Source: Hyphomicrobium facile
GTDB taxonomy: Bacteria; Pseudomonadota; Alphaproteobacteria; Rhizobiales; Hyphomicrobiaceae
Reading direction: 5' to 3'
Assembly (NCBI RefSeq): GCF_900116175.1
Contig: NZ_FPCH01000003.1
Coordinates: 124,001-188,000, forward strand
Length of the DNA stretch: 64,000 nt
Shown here in pieces: positions 27,657-36,105 of this stretch (the first letter of the stretch is position 1; each line of letters opens with the position of its first letter). Below the pieces are notes generated by a model that saw only the letters and a list, made by a program, of their open reading frames with translations, searched no databases and was not told the origin of the DNA. The translations under genes were made by a program, and so were the position numbers.

Positions 27657-28468
27657 TGAGCCAAATATCGATCAAGAACGTCTGGAAGGAATACGGCGAC
27701 GTCACCGTGCTGGAGCGGTTGGACTTCGAGATCCAGAGCGGAGAGTTTTGCGTTCTTGTCGGACCATCGGGTTGCGGGAAGACGACTTTCCTCCGTCTAC
27801 TCCTTTCGATGGAGCCTATTACCCGCGGCGAAATTCTGATCGATGGAGTCAGAATCGCCTCGGAGCCAGCGAGGGACCGCGGCATTGTCTTCCAGCGGTA
27901 TTCCGTCTTCCCTCACCTGACGGTTCTCGGCAATGCGATGCTGGGGGTGGAACTCGCCGAGGCGAAGTTCAGCGGGCATCTCTTTGGTGGGAAGCGTGGT
28001 CGCGCTCGAAACGCTGCAACCGAAATCTTGGGCCGCGTTGGCCTCGGCCATGTCCTGAACCATTATCCCGCTCAATTGTCCGGTGGCATGCAGCAGCGTT
28101 TGGCAATCGCGCAAGCTCTTCTCTGCCAACCCAAGATTCTGCTGCTCGATGAAGCCTTCGGCGCGTTGGACCCTCCGACCAAAGCCCAAATTCACTCGTT
28201 GATGCTGGAACTTTGGAAAGACCGGGGCATGACCGTATTCATGGTCACCCACGATTTGGACGAAGGCTTCTCATTGGGCACGCGCGTCATTGAATTCGGG
28301 AAGGTCAGACGCGATCCTCAGGCGCCGGACGCGTTCGGCGCGACGCTCGTTCGCGATGTCGATCTGAGGGGCCAAACAGACAAGGAACGGCATCAGTCGC
28401 TCGCGTCGTGGGAGCGCAACACGAAGAGTCCTTCCGTAGTCGACATGCTTCAGCGCGGGCGAAATTAG
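27656..28468 (+). CDS. ABC transporter ATP-binding protein (SsuB/TauB/NrtD-like)
   Basis: 270 residues. Walker A GPSGCGKTT at 36-44, Q-loop F-Q-R-Y-S-V-F, signature LSGGMQQR, Walker B ILLLDEAFGALD and the switch His in M-V-T-H-D-L-D-E are all intact, so it is functional by sequence. The last 50 residues are a charged extension after the core fold. It powers the importer. A hairpin with six T's spans its stop codon, which may separate it from the monooxygenase gene downstream. Confidence 0.92.
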   Translation: MSQISIKNVWKEYGDVTVLERLDFEIQSGEFCVLVGPSGCGKTTFLRLLLSMEPITRGEILIDGVRIASEPARDRGIVFQRYSVFPHLTVLGNAMLGVELAEAKFSGHLFGGKRGRARNAATEILGRVGLGHVLNHYPAQLSGGMQQRLAIAQALLCQPKILLLDEAFGALDPPTKAQIHSLMLELWKDRGMTVFMVTHDLDEGFSLGTRVIEFGKVRRDPQAPDAFGATLVRDVDLRGQTDKERHQSLASWERNTKSPSVVDMLQRGRN

Positions 28469-28480
28469 CGCGCATTTTTT
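28453..28480 (+). terminator. Possible terminator at the end of the importer operon
   Basis: GCGCG (28453-28457) and CGCGC (28469-28473) pair around an 11-base loop, followed by A and TTTTTT (28475-28480). The hairpin overlaps the ATPase stop codon. The stem is only five pairs, so it may allow partial read-through to the monooxygenase at 28614. Confidence 0.4.
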
Positions 28481-28613
28481 GAAGCGAGAATGATCTTTTG
28501 TCGATTAGCGTAGAGTGCGCAGAATCTCATTGGGACGATCCGCCAGTAGCTCTAATCCTGCTCGATACAGAGGCGAGCTATTCGACGGCAGCGTCGCAAG
28601 GAGATACTGATAA

Positions 28614-29930
28614 ATGCCTGCAAAGCCCTTCCATCTTGGCTGGTTCACGAACTTCACGTCCGATGAGTGGAACGGACCATTCTCCAACGGCGGTGCACCT
28701 TGGGACGGCAAGTTCTACGTTGAAATGGCGCAGTCGTTGGAGCGTGCGTGCTTCGACTACATCATGTTCGAAGACAAACTCGCGATTTCAGAATCCTACG
28801 GTGGGACAGCCGAGATCTCTCTGAAACATGCGCTCGGATTTTCCCCGAAGCATGACCCCGTCCCTCTTGCGGCGATGATCAGCGCGGCAACGAAGCATAT
28901 CGGCGTCGTCGCAACGATGTCGACCTTGTCATATCCTCCCTTTTTGCTGGCGCGTCTCGCGTCGACCGTCGACAGCATCGCCGGCGGTCGCTTCGGCTGG
29001 AACATCGTCACATCGGCGGAGAACGCCGCGGCGCAGAATTTCGGAATGGATGCTCTCCCGCCACGTGAGCTTCGCTACGAAATGGCGGATGAGTACATGG
29101 ACGTTTGCTATAAACTTTGGAATTCGTGGGAGCCCGATGCCGTCGTTCGCGATCGCGCAACCGGCACGTATGCCGATTACAAAAAGGTGCACACGGTCAA
29201 CTTCGAAGGAAAGTATTTCAAGTGCCGTGGGCCGCTCAACACTGTTCGGTCACCGCAGGGCGTTCCGGCACTCGTGCAAGCCGGCGGCTCGCCGAAGGGA
29301 CGCGACTTTGCTGCGAAGCATGCGAATGCCATCGTCGCGGTTGCGCCAGGCATCGAGAAAATGAAGGAGTACCGGGACGACATACGGGCGCGCGCAAAAG
29401 CCCACGGACGTAATCCGGATGACATCAAGGTGCTCTTCCTGATCGCTCCCATCCTCGCCGAGACGGAAGAAGAAGCGTTTGCCAAGGCCAAGCGCAAGTC
29501 TTCCGATCCCGTATTCCTCGAACAGTGCCTCGCCCTCATATCGGCAATTACCGATATCGACTTCAAGAAGTACGAGCTCGATAAGCCGTTGCCGGAGAAA
29601 CTCCGCACGAACGGCGAGCAAGGCTCACTCGACATGTTCCAACAGTGGGGATCGAACAAAACCCTCCGTCAGCTTGTCGTGGAAGCCTCCGGTGGCATTG
29701 TCGGTTCGGTAGAGCTCATCGGCACGCCAGAGCAGGTCGCGGATAAGATGGCTGACGCCATGGCGCAAGTCGGCGGTGACGGGTTCCTCATCACGACGCC
29801 CGTACAATCCACCAACCGCCGCACGATCATCGAGGTGTGCGACGGGCTCGTTCCCGCTCTGCAGCGCAAGGGATTGGTTCGCACCGAATACACGGGCAAG
29901 ACGCTGAAAGAGAACCTTGTGGCGTTCTAA
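28614..29930 (+). CDS. FMNH2-dependent monooxygenase of the NtaA/SnaA/DszA group
   Basis: 438 residues, start with AAGGAG 10 bases upstream. It is a luciferase-like TIM barrel of the two-component type. Segments equivalent to DszA (dibenzothiophene sulfone monooxygenase) are clear: S-Y-P-P-F-L-L-A-R, G-G-R-F-G-W-N-I-V-T-S, L-W-N-S-W-E-P-D-A and the closing R-T-E-Y-x-G-K-T-L. The same family contains NtaA (nitrilotriacetate) and DmoA (dimethyl sulfide). It needs reduced FMN from a separate reductase; the SsuE-like gene at 30024 faces it tail to tail. The substrate is probably what the upstream importer brings in, but I cannot choose between C-S and C-N cleavage. Confidence 0.88.
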   Translation: MPAKPFHLGWFTNFTSDEWNGPFSNGGAPWDGKFYVEMAQSLERACFDYIMFEDKLAISESYGGTAEISLKHALGFSPKHDPVPLAAMISAATKHIGVVATMSTLSYPPFLLARLASTVDSIAGGRFGWNIVTSAENAAAQNFGMDALPPRELRYEMADEYMDVCYKLWNSWEPDAVVRDRATGTYADYKKVHTVNFEGKYFKCRGPLNTVRSPQGVPALVQAGGSPKGRDFAAKHANAIVAVAPGIEKMKEYRDDIRARAKAHGRNPDDIKVLFLIAPILAETEEEAFAKAKRKSSDPVFLEQCLALISAITDIDFKKYELDKPLPEKLRTNGEQGSLDMFQQWGSNKTLRQLVVEASGGIVGSVELIGTPEQVADKMADAMAQVGGDGFLITTPVQSTNRRTIIEVCDGLVPALQRKGLVRTEYTGKTLKENLVAF

Positions 29931-29946
29931 GACGGGGGCGCCAAGT

Positions 29947-29974
29947 GGCGGAGGGGATGCGTCAACCCTCCGCC
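29947..29974. terminator. Strong hairpin between convergent genes
   Basis: A perfect nine-base inverted repeat, GGCGGAGGG (29947-29955) and CCCTCCGCC (29966-29974), lies 16 bases after the monooxygenase stop and 50 bases before the end of the convergent reductase gene. There is no T-run on either side. It could serve both strands as a transcript end. Confidence 0.45.
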
Positions 29975-30023
29975 GCCTTCGCTCAGGGTATACTTCACGA
30001 ACGCCTTATCGAGGCAGCGGCTC

Positions 30024-30566
30024 TCAAGCTGCCTTCCTGGCGTAATTTACCGCGCCATCGAACTGGCCGATCACCTCTGCAAGCATGTCCCCATAACGTT
30101 TGTCTGTGATCGGCTCCCGAGAGGCCGGATCAATTACGCTTTCTATGACAAAGTGGCCCTGAACGCAGTGACGCGCGCCGAGCGAATGAAGGACAGGCCG
30201 CAAGGCGTAATCGAGCATGAGCGCATGCGCTAAGGTTCCCCCGGTTGCCAATGGAAGTATGGCTTTGCCGGCGAGCGCGTATTGCGGAAGCAGATCGAGA
30301 AATACCTTCAACAGTCCAGAGTAAGACGCCTTATACGTTGGCGTGACGAGCACGACGCCGTCGGCGGATTTCACAAGCGCCGCAGCCTCAGCAATAGCCG
30401 GATCGCTCGTATCGGCCCGGACGAGCGCCGCCGGTGGCAAATTTCGCAGTCGCAGGTGCCGAGCATCCATAGCGATCGACGACAAATGGTCTGTGACATA
30501 CTGCGCTAAGGTCGCGGTTTTCGACTTCTCGGATGGGCTGGAAGAAATGACAAGGACTGTTGGCAT
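30024..30566 (-). CDS. ssuE: NAD(P)H-dependent FMN reductase, SsuE family
   Basis: 180 residues with a flavodoxin-like fold. S-S-S-P-S-E-K-S-K-T is the phosphate loop for FMN, and T-P-T-Y-K-A-S-Y-S-G-L-L-K-V-F-L-D and P-L-A-T-G-G match SsuE. It supplies free FMNH2 to flavin-dependent monooxygenases. It is the only gene of the region on the minus strand and lies beside the DszA-like enzyme; SsuD (38951) is a second likely partner. It differs from the MsuE/SfnF-type reductase at 32969, so two reductases serve three monooxygenases. Confidence 0.88.
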   Translation of the reverse strand: MPTVLVISSSPSEKSKTATLAQYVTDHLSSIAMDARHLRLRNLPPAALVRADTSDPAIAEAAALVKSADGVVLVTPTYKASYSGLLKVFLDLLPQYALAGKAILPLATGGTLAHALMLDYALRPVLHSLGARHCVQGHFVIESVIDPASREPITDKRYGDMLAEVIGQFDGAVNYARKAA

Positions 30567-30807
30567 CGAAATCTCGCAAACTTGCTGGGTTGGACTGGTG
30601 TCTCATAACGACGATAAATGTTGCCTTAAGCAGATCTTGCGGCTGAACGCATAAGGTCTTGCAGTTCAGCGCACGCCGAAGCCGTCAGCCAAGTCGACGC
30701 TTGAACTCGCGAACGTTTCTCAAGAAACTTGGTCATCGGCGCGTGACATCTCGTGCAGAATTGGGCGCGCCGAACTCATTAACGCTTCTGCAAGAGAACC
30801 CGGCCCA

Positions 30808-31581
30808 ATGCGAATCGCGGTTTGCCAAACGAGCTCCAATCCTGGAGACAAAGCGAAAAACATCGAGACCATTCGCGCGACTGCCCGGACGGCTGCGTCT
30901 TGGAAGGCGGATCTCCTCGTTCTGCCGGAATTGTTTTTGACCGGGTACAACGTCGGCTCGCGCCTACGAGATCTTGCGGAAACGAGGGACGGTCCATCTC
31001 TCAGATCGATCGGAGAGATCGCACGCAATGTAGCCTGCGCTATTGCCGTCGGCTTTCCCGAGATAAGCGGCGACGAACTCTTCAACTCTTCCGCGTTATT
31101 CGATGCGCAGGGCAATCTCACTGCCGTCTATCGAAAAATCCACCTGTTCGGCCCCGACGAAAAGAACCTCTTCGCTCCCGGCAACGAACTGATCGTCGCG
31201 CGCCTAGGAGATCGCGTTCTCGGCATGGCGATCTGCTACGACATCGAATTCCCCGAGATGGCGCGCGAACTGAAGCGACGTGGAGCACACATCATCATCG
31301 TTCCGACGGCGAACATGGCTCCGTATTTTGAAGTGCCAACCACCTTCATTCGCGCGCGCGCTCTCGAGAATGGCGTGTTTGTGGCTTACGCGAACCTCTG
31401 CGGGAGTGAGGGGGATCTCGAGTACACCGGACTGAGCGGCATCACCGGGCCTGATGGGATCGATTTGGCGAGAGCAGGCCCTCGTGGGGAGGCATTGCTG
31501 CTCGCAGAACTGCCGGACAAGAGGCCGGGCGATCTCTTCTCGACGCAGATCGAGGACTTGCAGCTGCCCTTTTCCCGGTAG
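30808..31581 (+). CDS. Carbon-nitrogen hydrolase (nitrilase/aliphatic amidase superfamily)
   Basis: 257 residues. The catalytic triad is visible: Glu41 in L-P-E-L-F-L-T-G-Y, Lys110 in Y-R-K-I-H-L-F, and Cys143 in I-C-Y-D-I-E-F-P-E. The length fits the small amidase/carbamoylase branches, which hydrolyse amides or N-carbamoyl compounds to acid and ammonia. Being beside a urea-type importer suggests that the imported molecule or its oxidation product contains an amide or nitrile. It is followed by the LuxR-type gene in the same direction after 132 bases. Confidence 0.88.
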   Translation: MRIAVCQTSSNPGDKAKNIETIRATARTAASWKADLLVLPELFLTGYNVGSRLRDLAETRDGPSLRSIGEIARNVACAIAVGFPEISGDELFNSSALFDAQGNLTAVYRKIHLFGPDEKNLFAPGNELIVARLGDRVLGMAICYDIEFPEMARELKRRGAHIIIVPTANMAPYFEVPTTFIRARALENGVFVAYANLCGSEGDLEYTGLSGITGPDGIDLARAGPRGEALLLAELPDKRPGDLFSTQIEDLQLPFSR

Positions 31582-31713
31582 AACCGGCTTTCGGCACCAA
31601 CCGCGCGTCCAAAATCGCAGATAAGCTTTCCTGAATTTCTTATTTGGGACGCGGAGCCGGCTCGTGTTTAGTCGTGGCAAGTCTCTCGCCCACGCACTCT
31701 GCTATCCGAGACG

Positions 31714-32790
31714 ATGCGCGGCATTTTGGCGGCTGCCGATGTTTTCACACTAGATTTGCCGGTCATGTCTGAAGTCCTCAATGACGCCAACTGGTACGTC
31801 AATCTCGGCACCGCTGCAAAATCCGCTGGCACACCCGCGTTCTACGAGAACATGCTCCGCCTTTTCGGATCGGGGGTCTCGCATGATTATGGGTTTGCGG
31901 TCCGCTACGGAAATCCAGAATCGACGGACGTTCTTTGCACGACCGGACATCCTGATTTCATCGTCGATGAGTACAAAACGACTTACCACCAGGTCGATCC
32001 GTTCGGCAGCTTCTGGCGCTCGACGCGCCGGAAAGGTCTGGTGACTTCGGAGGAAGCGATAAGCGATACGGCGGAGACCCGCCTATATACGAGCGTATTC
32101 CTCCGGCGGGCTAAAGTCGCCGACGAAATCGGAATTGTATTTCCGTCGCCTGGTAAAACGTGCATCGCGCTATTTCTAGAAAGCTCCGATCGGAAATTCT
32201 CGGCGGAATTGGCGGCCCATATAGAGAGGATCTTTCCGGCATTGGAGGGTCTTCATTTCGCGCATCTCGCCCGATCCTTCGGAAAATTGTGCGACTTCGC
32301 GCCCGGTGCGGATGAAGGAGTCACACCGCCCCTCCTGCTTACCGACCGCCACGGTAACGTCATCTACCGCAGTGTCAGCTGGCGCGAAGCCGAGGATCGA
32401 GAGCCACGCCTCGTCAATCTTCGCAAAGATGTTCGTACGATCGACAGAGACGATATCGAGATTTCGGAAACCATGCGCCTCAAGGTTGCGCGGCTTCCGG
32501 ATGACTTCTCCATCGCTCCGGAAGGCCATATTTACCTACTGAATTGGCGCTCCATTCGTCAGCCTGCCGAGAACTTGGCTGCGACTGACGACCTCGCAAT
32601 CGCGCCGCTTACGAAGCTCGAAAATGACGTTCTGGCGCTGATCAAACTGACGAAGTCGTCCGGCCAGATCGCTGTCGAGCTCGGGATCGCCAAGGGCACC
32701 GTCAAGAACTACAAGCAGCGGCTCTATCGCAAGTTTGCGGTCAACTCCGAGCGCGAGCTGCTGGGCTTACTCTCCAAATCGCAAGCCTAG
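31714..32790 (+). CDS. LuxR-type (GerE helix-turn-helix) transcriptional regulator
   Basis: 358 residues; an ATG at 31765 is an alternative start. The C-terminal 60 residues form a LuxR-type helix-turn-helix (L-T-K-L-E-N-D-V-L-A-L-I ... I-A-V-E-L-G-I-A-K-G-T-V-K-N-Y-K-Q-R-L-Y-R-K-F). The first 290 residues are a sensor part that I cannot assign; it lacks an obvious receiver domain with phosphorylation site. It directly precedes the FMN reductase-sfnG-sfnB set. A perfect palindrome lies between them at 32866, so it probably controls that operon in place of the sigma54 activator SfnR known from Pseudomonas. Confidence 0.85.
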   Translation: MRGILAAADVFTLDLPVMSEVLNDANWYVNLGTAAKSAGTPAFYENMLRLFGSGVSHDYGFAVRYGNPESTDVLCTTGHPDFIVDEYKTTYHQVDPFGSFWRSTRRKGLVTSEEAISDTAETRLYTSVFLRRAKVADEIGIVFPSPGKTCIALFLESSDRKFSAELAAHIERIFPALEGLHFAHLARSFGKLCDFAPGADEGVTPPLLLTDRHGNVIYRSVSWREAEDREPRLVNLRKDVRTIDRDDIEISETMRLKVARLPDDFSIAPEGHIYLLNWRSIRQPAENLAATDDLAIAPLTKLENDVLALIKLTKSSGQIAVELGIAKGTVKNYKQRLYRKFAVNSERELLGLLSKSQA

Positions 32791-32865
32791 TTTCGCGCCG
32801 GATATATCGTCTGCAAAGCATAGCGGATATTTGTATAAGCCGTAATTGCTGAAGAACCGACGGTT

Positions 32866-32881
32866 AGTGCCATTCGGCACT
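32866..32881. promoter_or_regulatory. Perfect palindrome, candidate LuxR-type operator
   Basis: AGTGCC-ATTC-GGCACT is a perfect six-base inverted repeat. It lies 76 bases after the LuxR-type gene and 88 bases before the FMN reductase start. A possible -35 TTGCTC (32883-32888) and weak -10 TAAATC (32907-32912) follow with an 18-base spacer. That would place the palindrome at about -45, the usual place for a LuxR-type activator site. Confidence 0.5.
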
Positions 32882-32968
32882 ATTGCTCTAGAAAAAGCGA
32901 CAATCCTAAATCGTCCCGGAATTAATTCGAACGCGCGAGCGCAATCTCGCACAAGACCGGGACGCAAT

Positions 32969-33553
32969 ATGACCACTCTATCGATTGTCGGAATATCGGG
33001 AAGTCTATCAAATCCCTCGCGCACGACCGTGCTCGTCGAGGCCATCCTGAAAGCCATCGCCGACCGCAGCGGCCATAAGACGAAACTTCTAAGGCTGTCG
33101 GACTCCGCGCCCGCGCTGTTTGCCGCTACTTCGCCGGCAGACATCGGCAAGGACGCGCGGCAATTCTTGGATCTGATCGAGGGCGCCGATCTGCTCGTGG
33201 TTGGAACGCCGGTCTATCGGGCCTCTTATACCGGTGCCTTGAAACACGTTTTCGATCTGGTCGATCACCGGCGTTTCGGCAGCAAGCCGGTTGCGCTCGC
33301 CGCGACCGGCGGCAGCCCGCTGCACGGCCTCGTGATCGAGCATCAGCTTCGCCCGCTGTTCGGCTTCTTGAACGCCCTCACCCTGCCGACATCAGTCTAT
33401 GCGGTCGAAGGCGACTTCTCGAACTATGCCATCAGCAGCACCGCCATTCACGAGCGCATCGAACGTGTCGTCGCCGAGGCATTGACCCAGCTGGCGCGAT
33501 CCCGCCCCGAACCTCTCGACGCACGATCGGCCGCCACAGCGGCAATCGCCTGA
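32969..33553 (+). CDS. NAD(P)H-dependent FMN reductase, MsuE/SfnF type
   Basis: 194 residues from the ATG at 32969; the longer frame from 32846 would read through the palindrome and lacks a ribosome site. It has a flavodoxin-like fold with the FMN phosphate loop S-G-S-L-S-N-P-S-R-T, then G-T-P-V-Y-R-A-S-Y-T-G-A-L-K-H-V-F-D and A-L-A-A-T-G-G-S-P. In Pseudomonas the related MsuE and SfnF make FMNH2 for MsuD/MsuC and SfnG. The gene ends 32 bases before sfnG, supporting the same role. Confidence 0.9.
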   Translation: MTTLSIVGISGSLSNPSRTTVLVEAILKAIADRSGHKTKLLRLSDSAPALFAATSPADIGKDARQFLDLIEGADLLVVGTPVYRASYTGALKHVFDLVDHRRFGSKPVALAATGGSPLHGLVIEHQLRPLFGFLNALTLPTSVYAVEGDFSNYAISSTAIHERIERVVAEALTQLARSRPEPLDARSAATAAIA

Positions 33554-33585
33554 GCGTCAATCCAAGAAATTTCAGGAGATCCCCG

Positions 33586-34704
33586 ATGACAAATTCGGCG
33601 ACCACCACTTCACCTTCGGCTGATCCGGTAAAATTCGCCTACTGGGTTCCCAACGTGTCCGGCGGCCTTGTGATCAGCAAGGTCGAGCAAAGGACGAGTT
33701 GGGATTTCGACTACAATCGCAAGCTCGCGCAAATCGCAGAGCAAAGCGGCTTCGAATATGCGCTGAGCCAGATCCGATTCACCGCCGGGTATGGTGCGGA
33801 GTTCCAGCACGAACCCGTTACGTTCAGCCAGGCACTGTTGTCCGAAACGAAGAAGTTGAAGGTGATCGCCGCACTTCTTCCGGGTCCATGGAATCCGGCT
33901 GTCGCTGCCAAGCAGATCGCGACGATAAATAATCTCTACGGTGGCCGCATCGCGATCAACGTCGTCAGCGGATGGTTTCGCGGAGAGTTTGCGGCCATCG
34001 GCGAACCTTGGCTCGATCACGACGAGCGATACAGGCGGTCGGAAGAATTCATCCGGGCGCTGCGCGGAATCTGGTCGGAAGATAACTTCACGTTCCGCGG
34101 CGACTTCTACCGCTTCAACAATTACAATCTGAAGCCGAAGCCGATCGATCCGCAGCCCGAGATTTTCCAGGGGGGATCATCGCGCGCCGCGCGCGACATG
34201 GCCTCGCGGGTATCGGACTGGTACTTCACCAACGGCAACACGCCCGAAGAGATACGAAAGCAGGTCGACGATATTCGCGCGAAGGCTGCTGCAAACGGCC
34301 ACTCGGTGAAGGTTGGCGTCAATGCATTCGCCATTGCGCGCGAAACGGAGAGCGAAGCCCGCAGCGTATTGGCCAAGATCATCGAGCAGGCCGATCCAGA
34401 CGCAGTCAAAGCTTTCGGTCATGAGGTGAAGAACGCAGGCAAGGCGGCACCTGAAGGGGAAGGCAACTGGGCGAAGTCAACGTTCGAAGACCTGGTGCAG
34501 TACAATGACGGCTTCCGCTCCAATCTCATCGGAACGCCGCAGCAAATCGCAGAGCGCATCATCGCGCTGAAGACGGCTGGGGCAGATCTCATCCTTCTCG
34601 GATTCCTGCACTTCCAAGAGGAGGTCGAATATTTCGGCCGCCACGTCATCCCGCTCGTACGCGAGTTGGAGGCAGCCCAGCCGTTGGCTGATGCGGCGGA
34701 ATAG
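33586..34704 (+). CDS. sfnG: Dimethylsulfone monooxygenase SfnG
   Basis: 372 residues, start with GGAG 7 bases upstream. It is a luciferase-like enzyme converting dimethylsulfone with FMNH2 and O2 to methanesulfinate and formaldehyde. As I recall the Pseudomonas SfnG sequence, similarity is very high along the whole chain: F-A-Y-W-V-P-N-V-S-G-G-L-V, E-Q-R-T-S-W-D, N-V-V-S-G-W-F, E-I-F-Q-G-G-S-S-R-A-A and L-L-G-F-L-H-F-Q-E-E. An N-terminal Ser/Thr-rich stretch of 14 residues is extra. It lies between its likely reductase and sfnB. This assignment anchors the whole operon in organosulfur metabolism. Confidence 0.95.
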   Translation: MTNSATTTSPSADPVKFAYWVPNVSGGLVISKVEQRTSWDFDYNRKLAQIAEQSGFEYALSQIRFTAGYGAEFQHEPVTFSQALLSETKKLKVIAALLPGPWNPAVAAKQIATINNLYGGRIAINVVSGWFRGEFAAIGEPWLDHDERYRRSEEFIRALRGIWSEDNFTFRGDFYRFNNYNLKPKPIDPQPEIFQGGSSRAARDMASRVSDWYFTNGNTPEEIRKQVDDIRAKAAANGHSVKVGVNAFAIARETESEARSVLAKIIEQADPDAVKAFGHEVKNAGKAAPEGEGNWAKSTFEDLVQYNDGFRSNLIGTPQQIAERIIALKTAGADLILLGFLHFQEEVEYFGRHVIPLVRELEAAQPLADAAE

Positions 34705-34781
34705 TCCGCGCGAACACACGCACATACACGCGCCTTCGCGGCGCCGATCTCTCAACACCCTTATTTTTCAGGATCCACACC

Positions 34782-36038
34782 ATGACAATTACGCTCGACG
34801 CTCCGAAGGCGGCCAAAGCCAAGCCAGAGGCCGTTCCCGGACTTCCGCGTCCGCAAAAGGATGCCCACGTCATCAAGTCAGATCGCGAAGCCATCGAGGT
34901 CGCGACAGAACTTGCCAAGACATTCCTAGAAGGCTCGTCGGAACGTGACCGCACGCGCCGCTGGCCCGTGCAAGAGCTGGATGCGTTCTCGCAAAGCGGT
35001 CTCTGGTCCATCAACGTGCCGAAAAAGTTTGGAGGTCCCGAGGTTTCGTACGTCACGCTCGGAAAAGTCATCGAGATCATTTCGGCGGCCGATCCCTCGA
35101 TCGGGCAGATTCCCCAGAACCATCTCGGGGTGCTCGCTGCGATCCGCACAGTTTCCGACGAGGCCCAGCAGCGCCTGTTGTTCGGCTTGGCGCTCCGCGG
35201 CTTCCGCTTCGGCAACGCGTTTTCGGAGTTTGGCTCCAAGCGGGCTGTCGACTTCGAAACGAAATTCACGGATGCCGGCGACCACGTCATCGTCAATGGA
35301 CGGAAATTCTATTCGTCCGGCGCGCTGCTGGCCCATCTCGTTCCGATCGTCGCCTTGGACGATCAGGGCCGCGCGTGGTACGCCATCGCGGAGCGCGATG
35401 CGCCCGGTCTGACCGTGATCGACGACTGGTCGGCTTTCGGCCAGCGCACGACGCTCAGCGGCACGGTCCTCCTCGATAATGTTCGCGTCCCGAAGACGCA
35501 TCTCGTCCCGGGTTATAAGGGTTATGAGCGGCCGACGGCGGATGGCGCAATATTCCAGATCATCCAGGTCGCGGTCGACAACGGCATCGCCAAAGCAGCA
35601 ATCGACGACACCATCGAGTTCGTGCGGACCAAGTCGCGCGCGTGGGTCGACAGCGGCGTCGAGCATGCCTGGCAGGATCCCTACACGATCCAGGCCGTCG
35701 GAGATCTCAAGCTTCGCTTGCATGCCGCCCAGGCGCTTCTCGAGAAGGCCGGTCAAGCAGTCGATGAAGCAGTCGTCGGCGCCACGGCCGAATCCGTTGC
35801 TCGCGCTCAAATCGCCGTCGCTGAAGCGAAGGTTCTCAGCACCGAAATCGCGATCGCGGCAACGAACAAGCTGTTCGAACTGGCGGGTACGCGGTCGACG
35901 CTCGCGGAACACAATCTCGATCGCCACTGGCGCAATGCGAGAACGCACACGCTGCACGATCCGGTTCGGTGGAAGTACGCGATCCTCGGAAACTACTTCC
36001 TCAATGGTGTGAACCCGCCACTGCACGCCTGGAGCTGA
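34782..36038 (+). CDS. sfnB: SfnB/MsuC-type flavin monooxygenase (acyl-CoA dehydrogenase fold)
   Basis: 418 residues with the acyl-CoA dehydrogenase fold. It is of the SfnB sulfur-acquisition group, as seen from P-S-I-G-Q-I-P-Q-N-H, F-G-N-A-F-S-E, I-D-D-W-S-A-F-G-Q-R-T-T and the closing A-E-H-N-L-D-R-H-W-R-N-A-R-T-H-T. These are two-component oxygenases related to DszC and to MsuC, which oxidises methanesulfinate to methanesulfonate. The catalytic Glu of true acyl-CoA dehydrogenases is not expected here. The gene follows sfnG by 77 bases. In the pathway it would act between SfnG and SsuD; its exact substrate is inferred. Confidence 0.9.
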   Translation: MTITLDAPKAAKAKPEAVPGLPRPQKDAHVIKSDREAIEVATELAKTFLEGSSERDRTRRWPVQELDAFSQSGLWSINVPKKFGGPEVSYVTLGKVIEIISAADPSIGQIPQNHLGVLAAIRTVSDEAQQRLLFGLALRGFRFGNAFSEFGSKRAVDFETKFTDAGDHVIVNGRKFYSSGALLAHLVPIVALDDQGRAWYAIAERDAPGLTVIDDWSAFGQRTTLSGTVLLDNVRVPKTHLVPGYKGYERPTADGAIFQIIQVAVDNGIAKAAIDDTIEFVRTKSRAWVDSGVEHAWQDPYTIQAVGDLKLRLHAAQALLEKAGQAVDEAVVGATAESVARAQIAVAEAKVLSTEIAIAATNKLFELAGTRSTLAEHNLDRHWRNARTHTLHDPVRWKYAILGNYFLNGVNPPLHAWS

Positions 36039-36105
36039 GGCAGACGGCTCTCGCCACCCTACACACCGACTTCCGCTTTCAAAGCCATCGCCTCAAAGGA
36101 ACAGC

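Noticed and set aside
32876-32888. GGCAC-TAT-TGCT as a sigma54 promoter for the sulfone operon
   Set aside because: The GG to GC distance is three bases too short for a -24/-12 element, and the regulator next to it is LuxR-type rather than a sigma54 activator.
34926-36026. 366-codon open frame antisense to sfnB
   Set aside because: Composition is Asp/Arg-rich shadow; the plus strand encodes a full-length known family.
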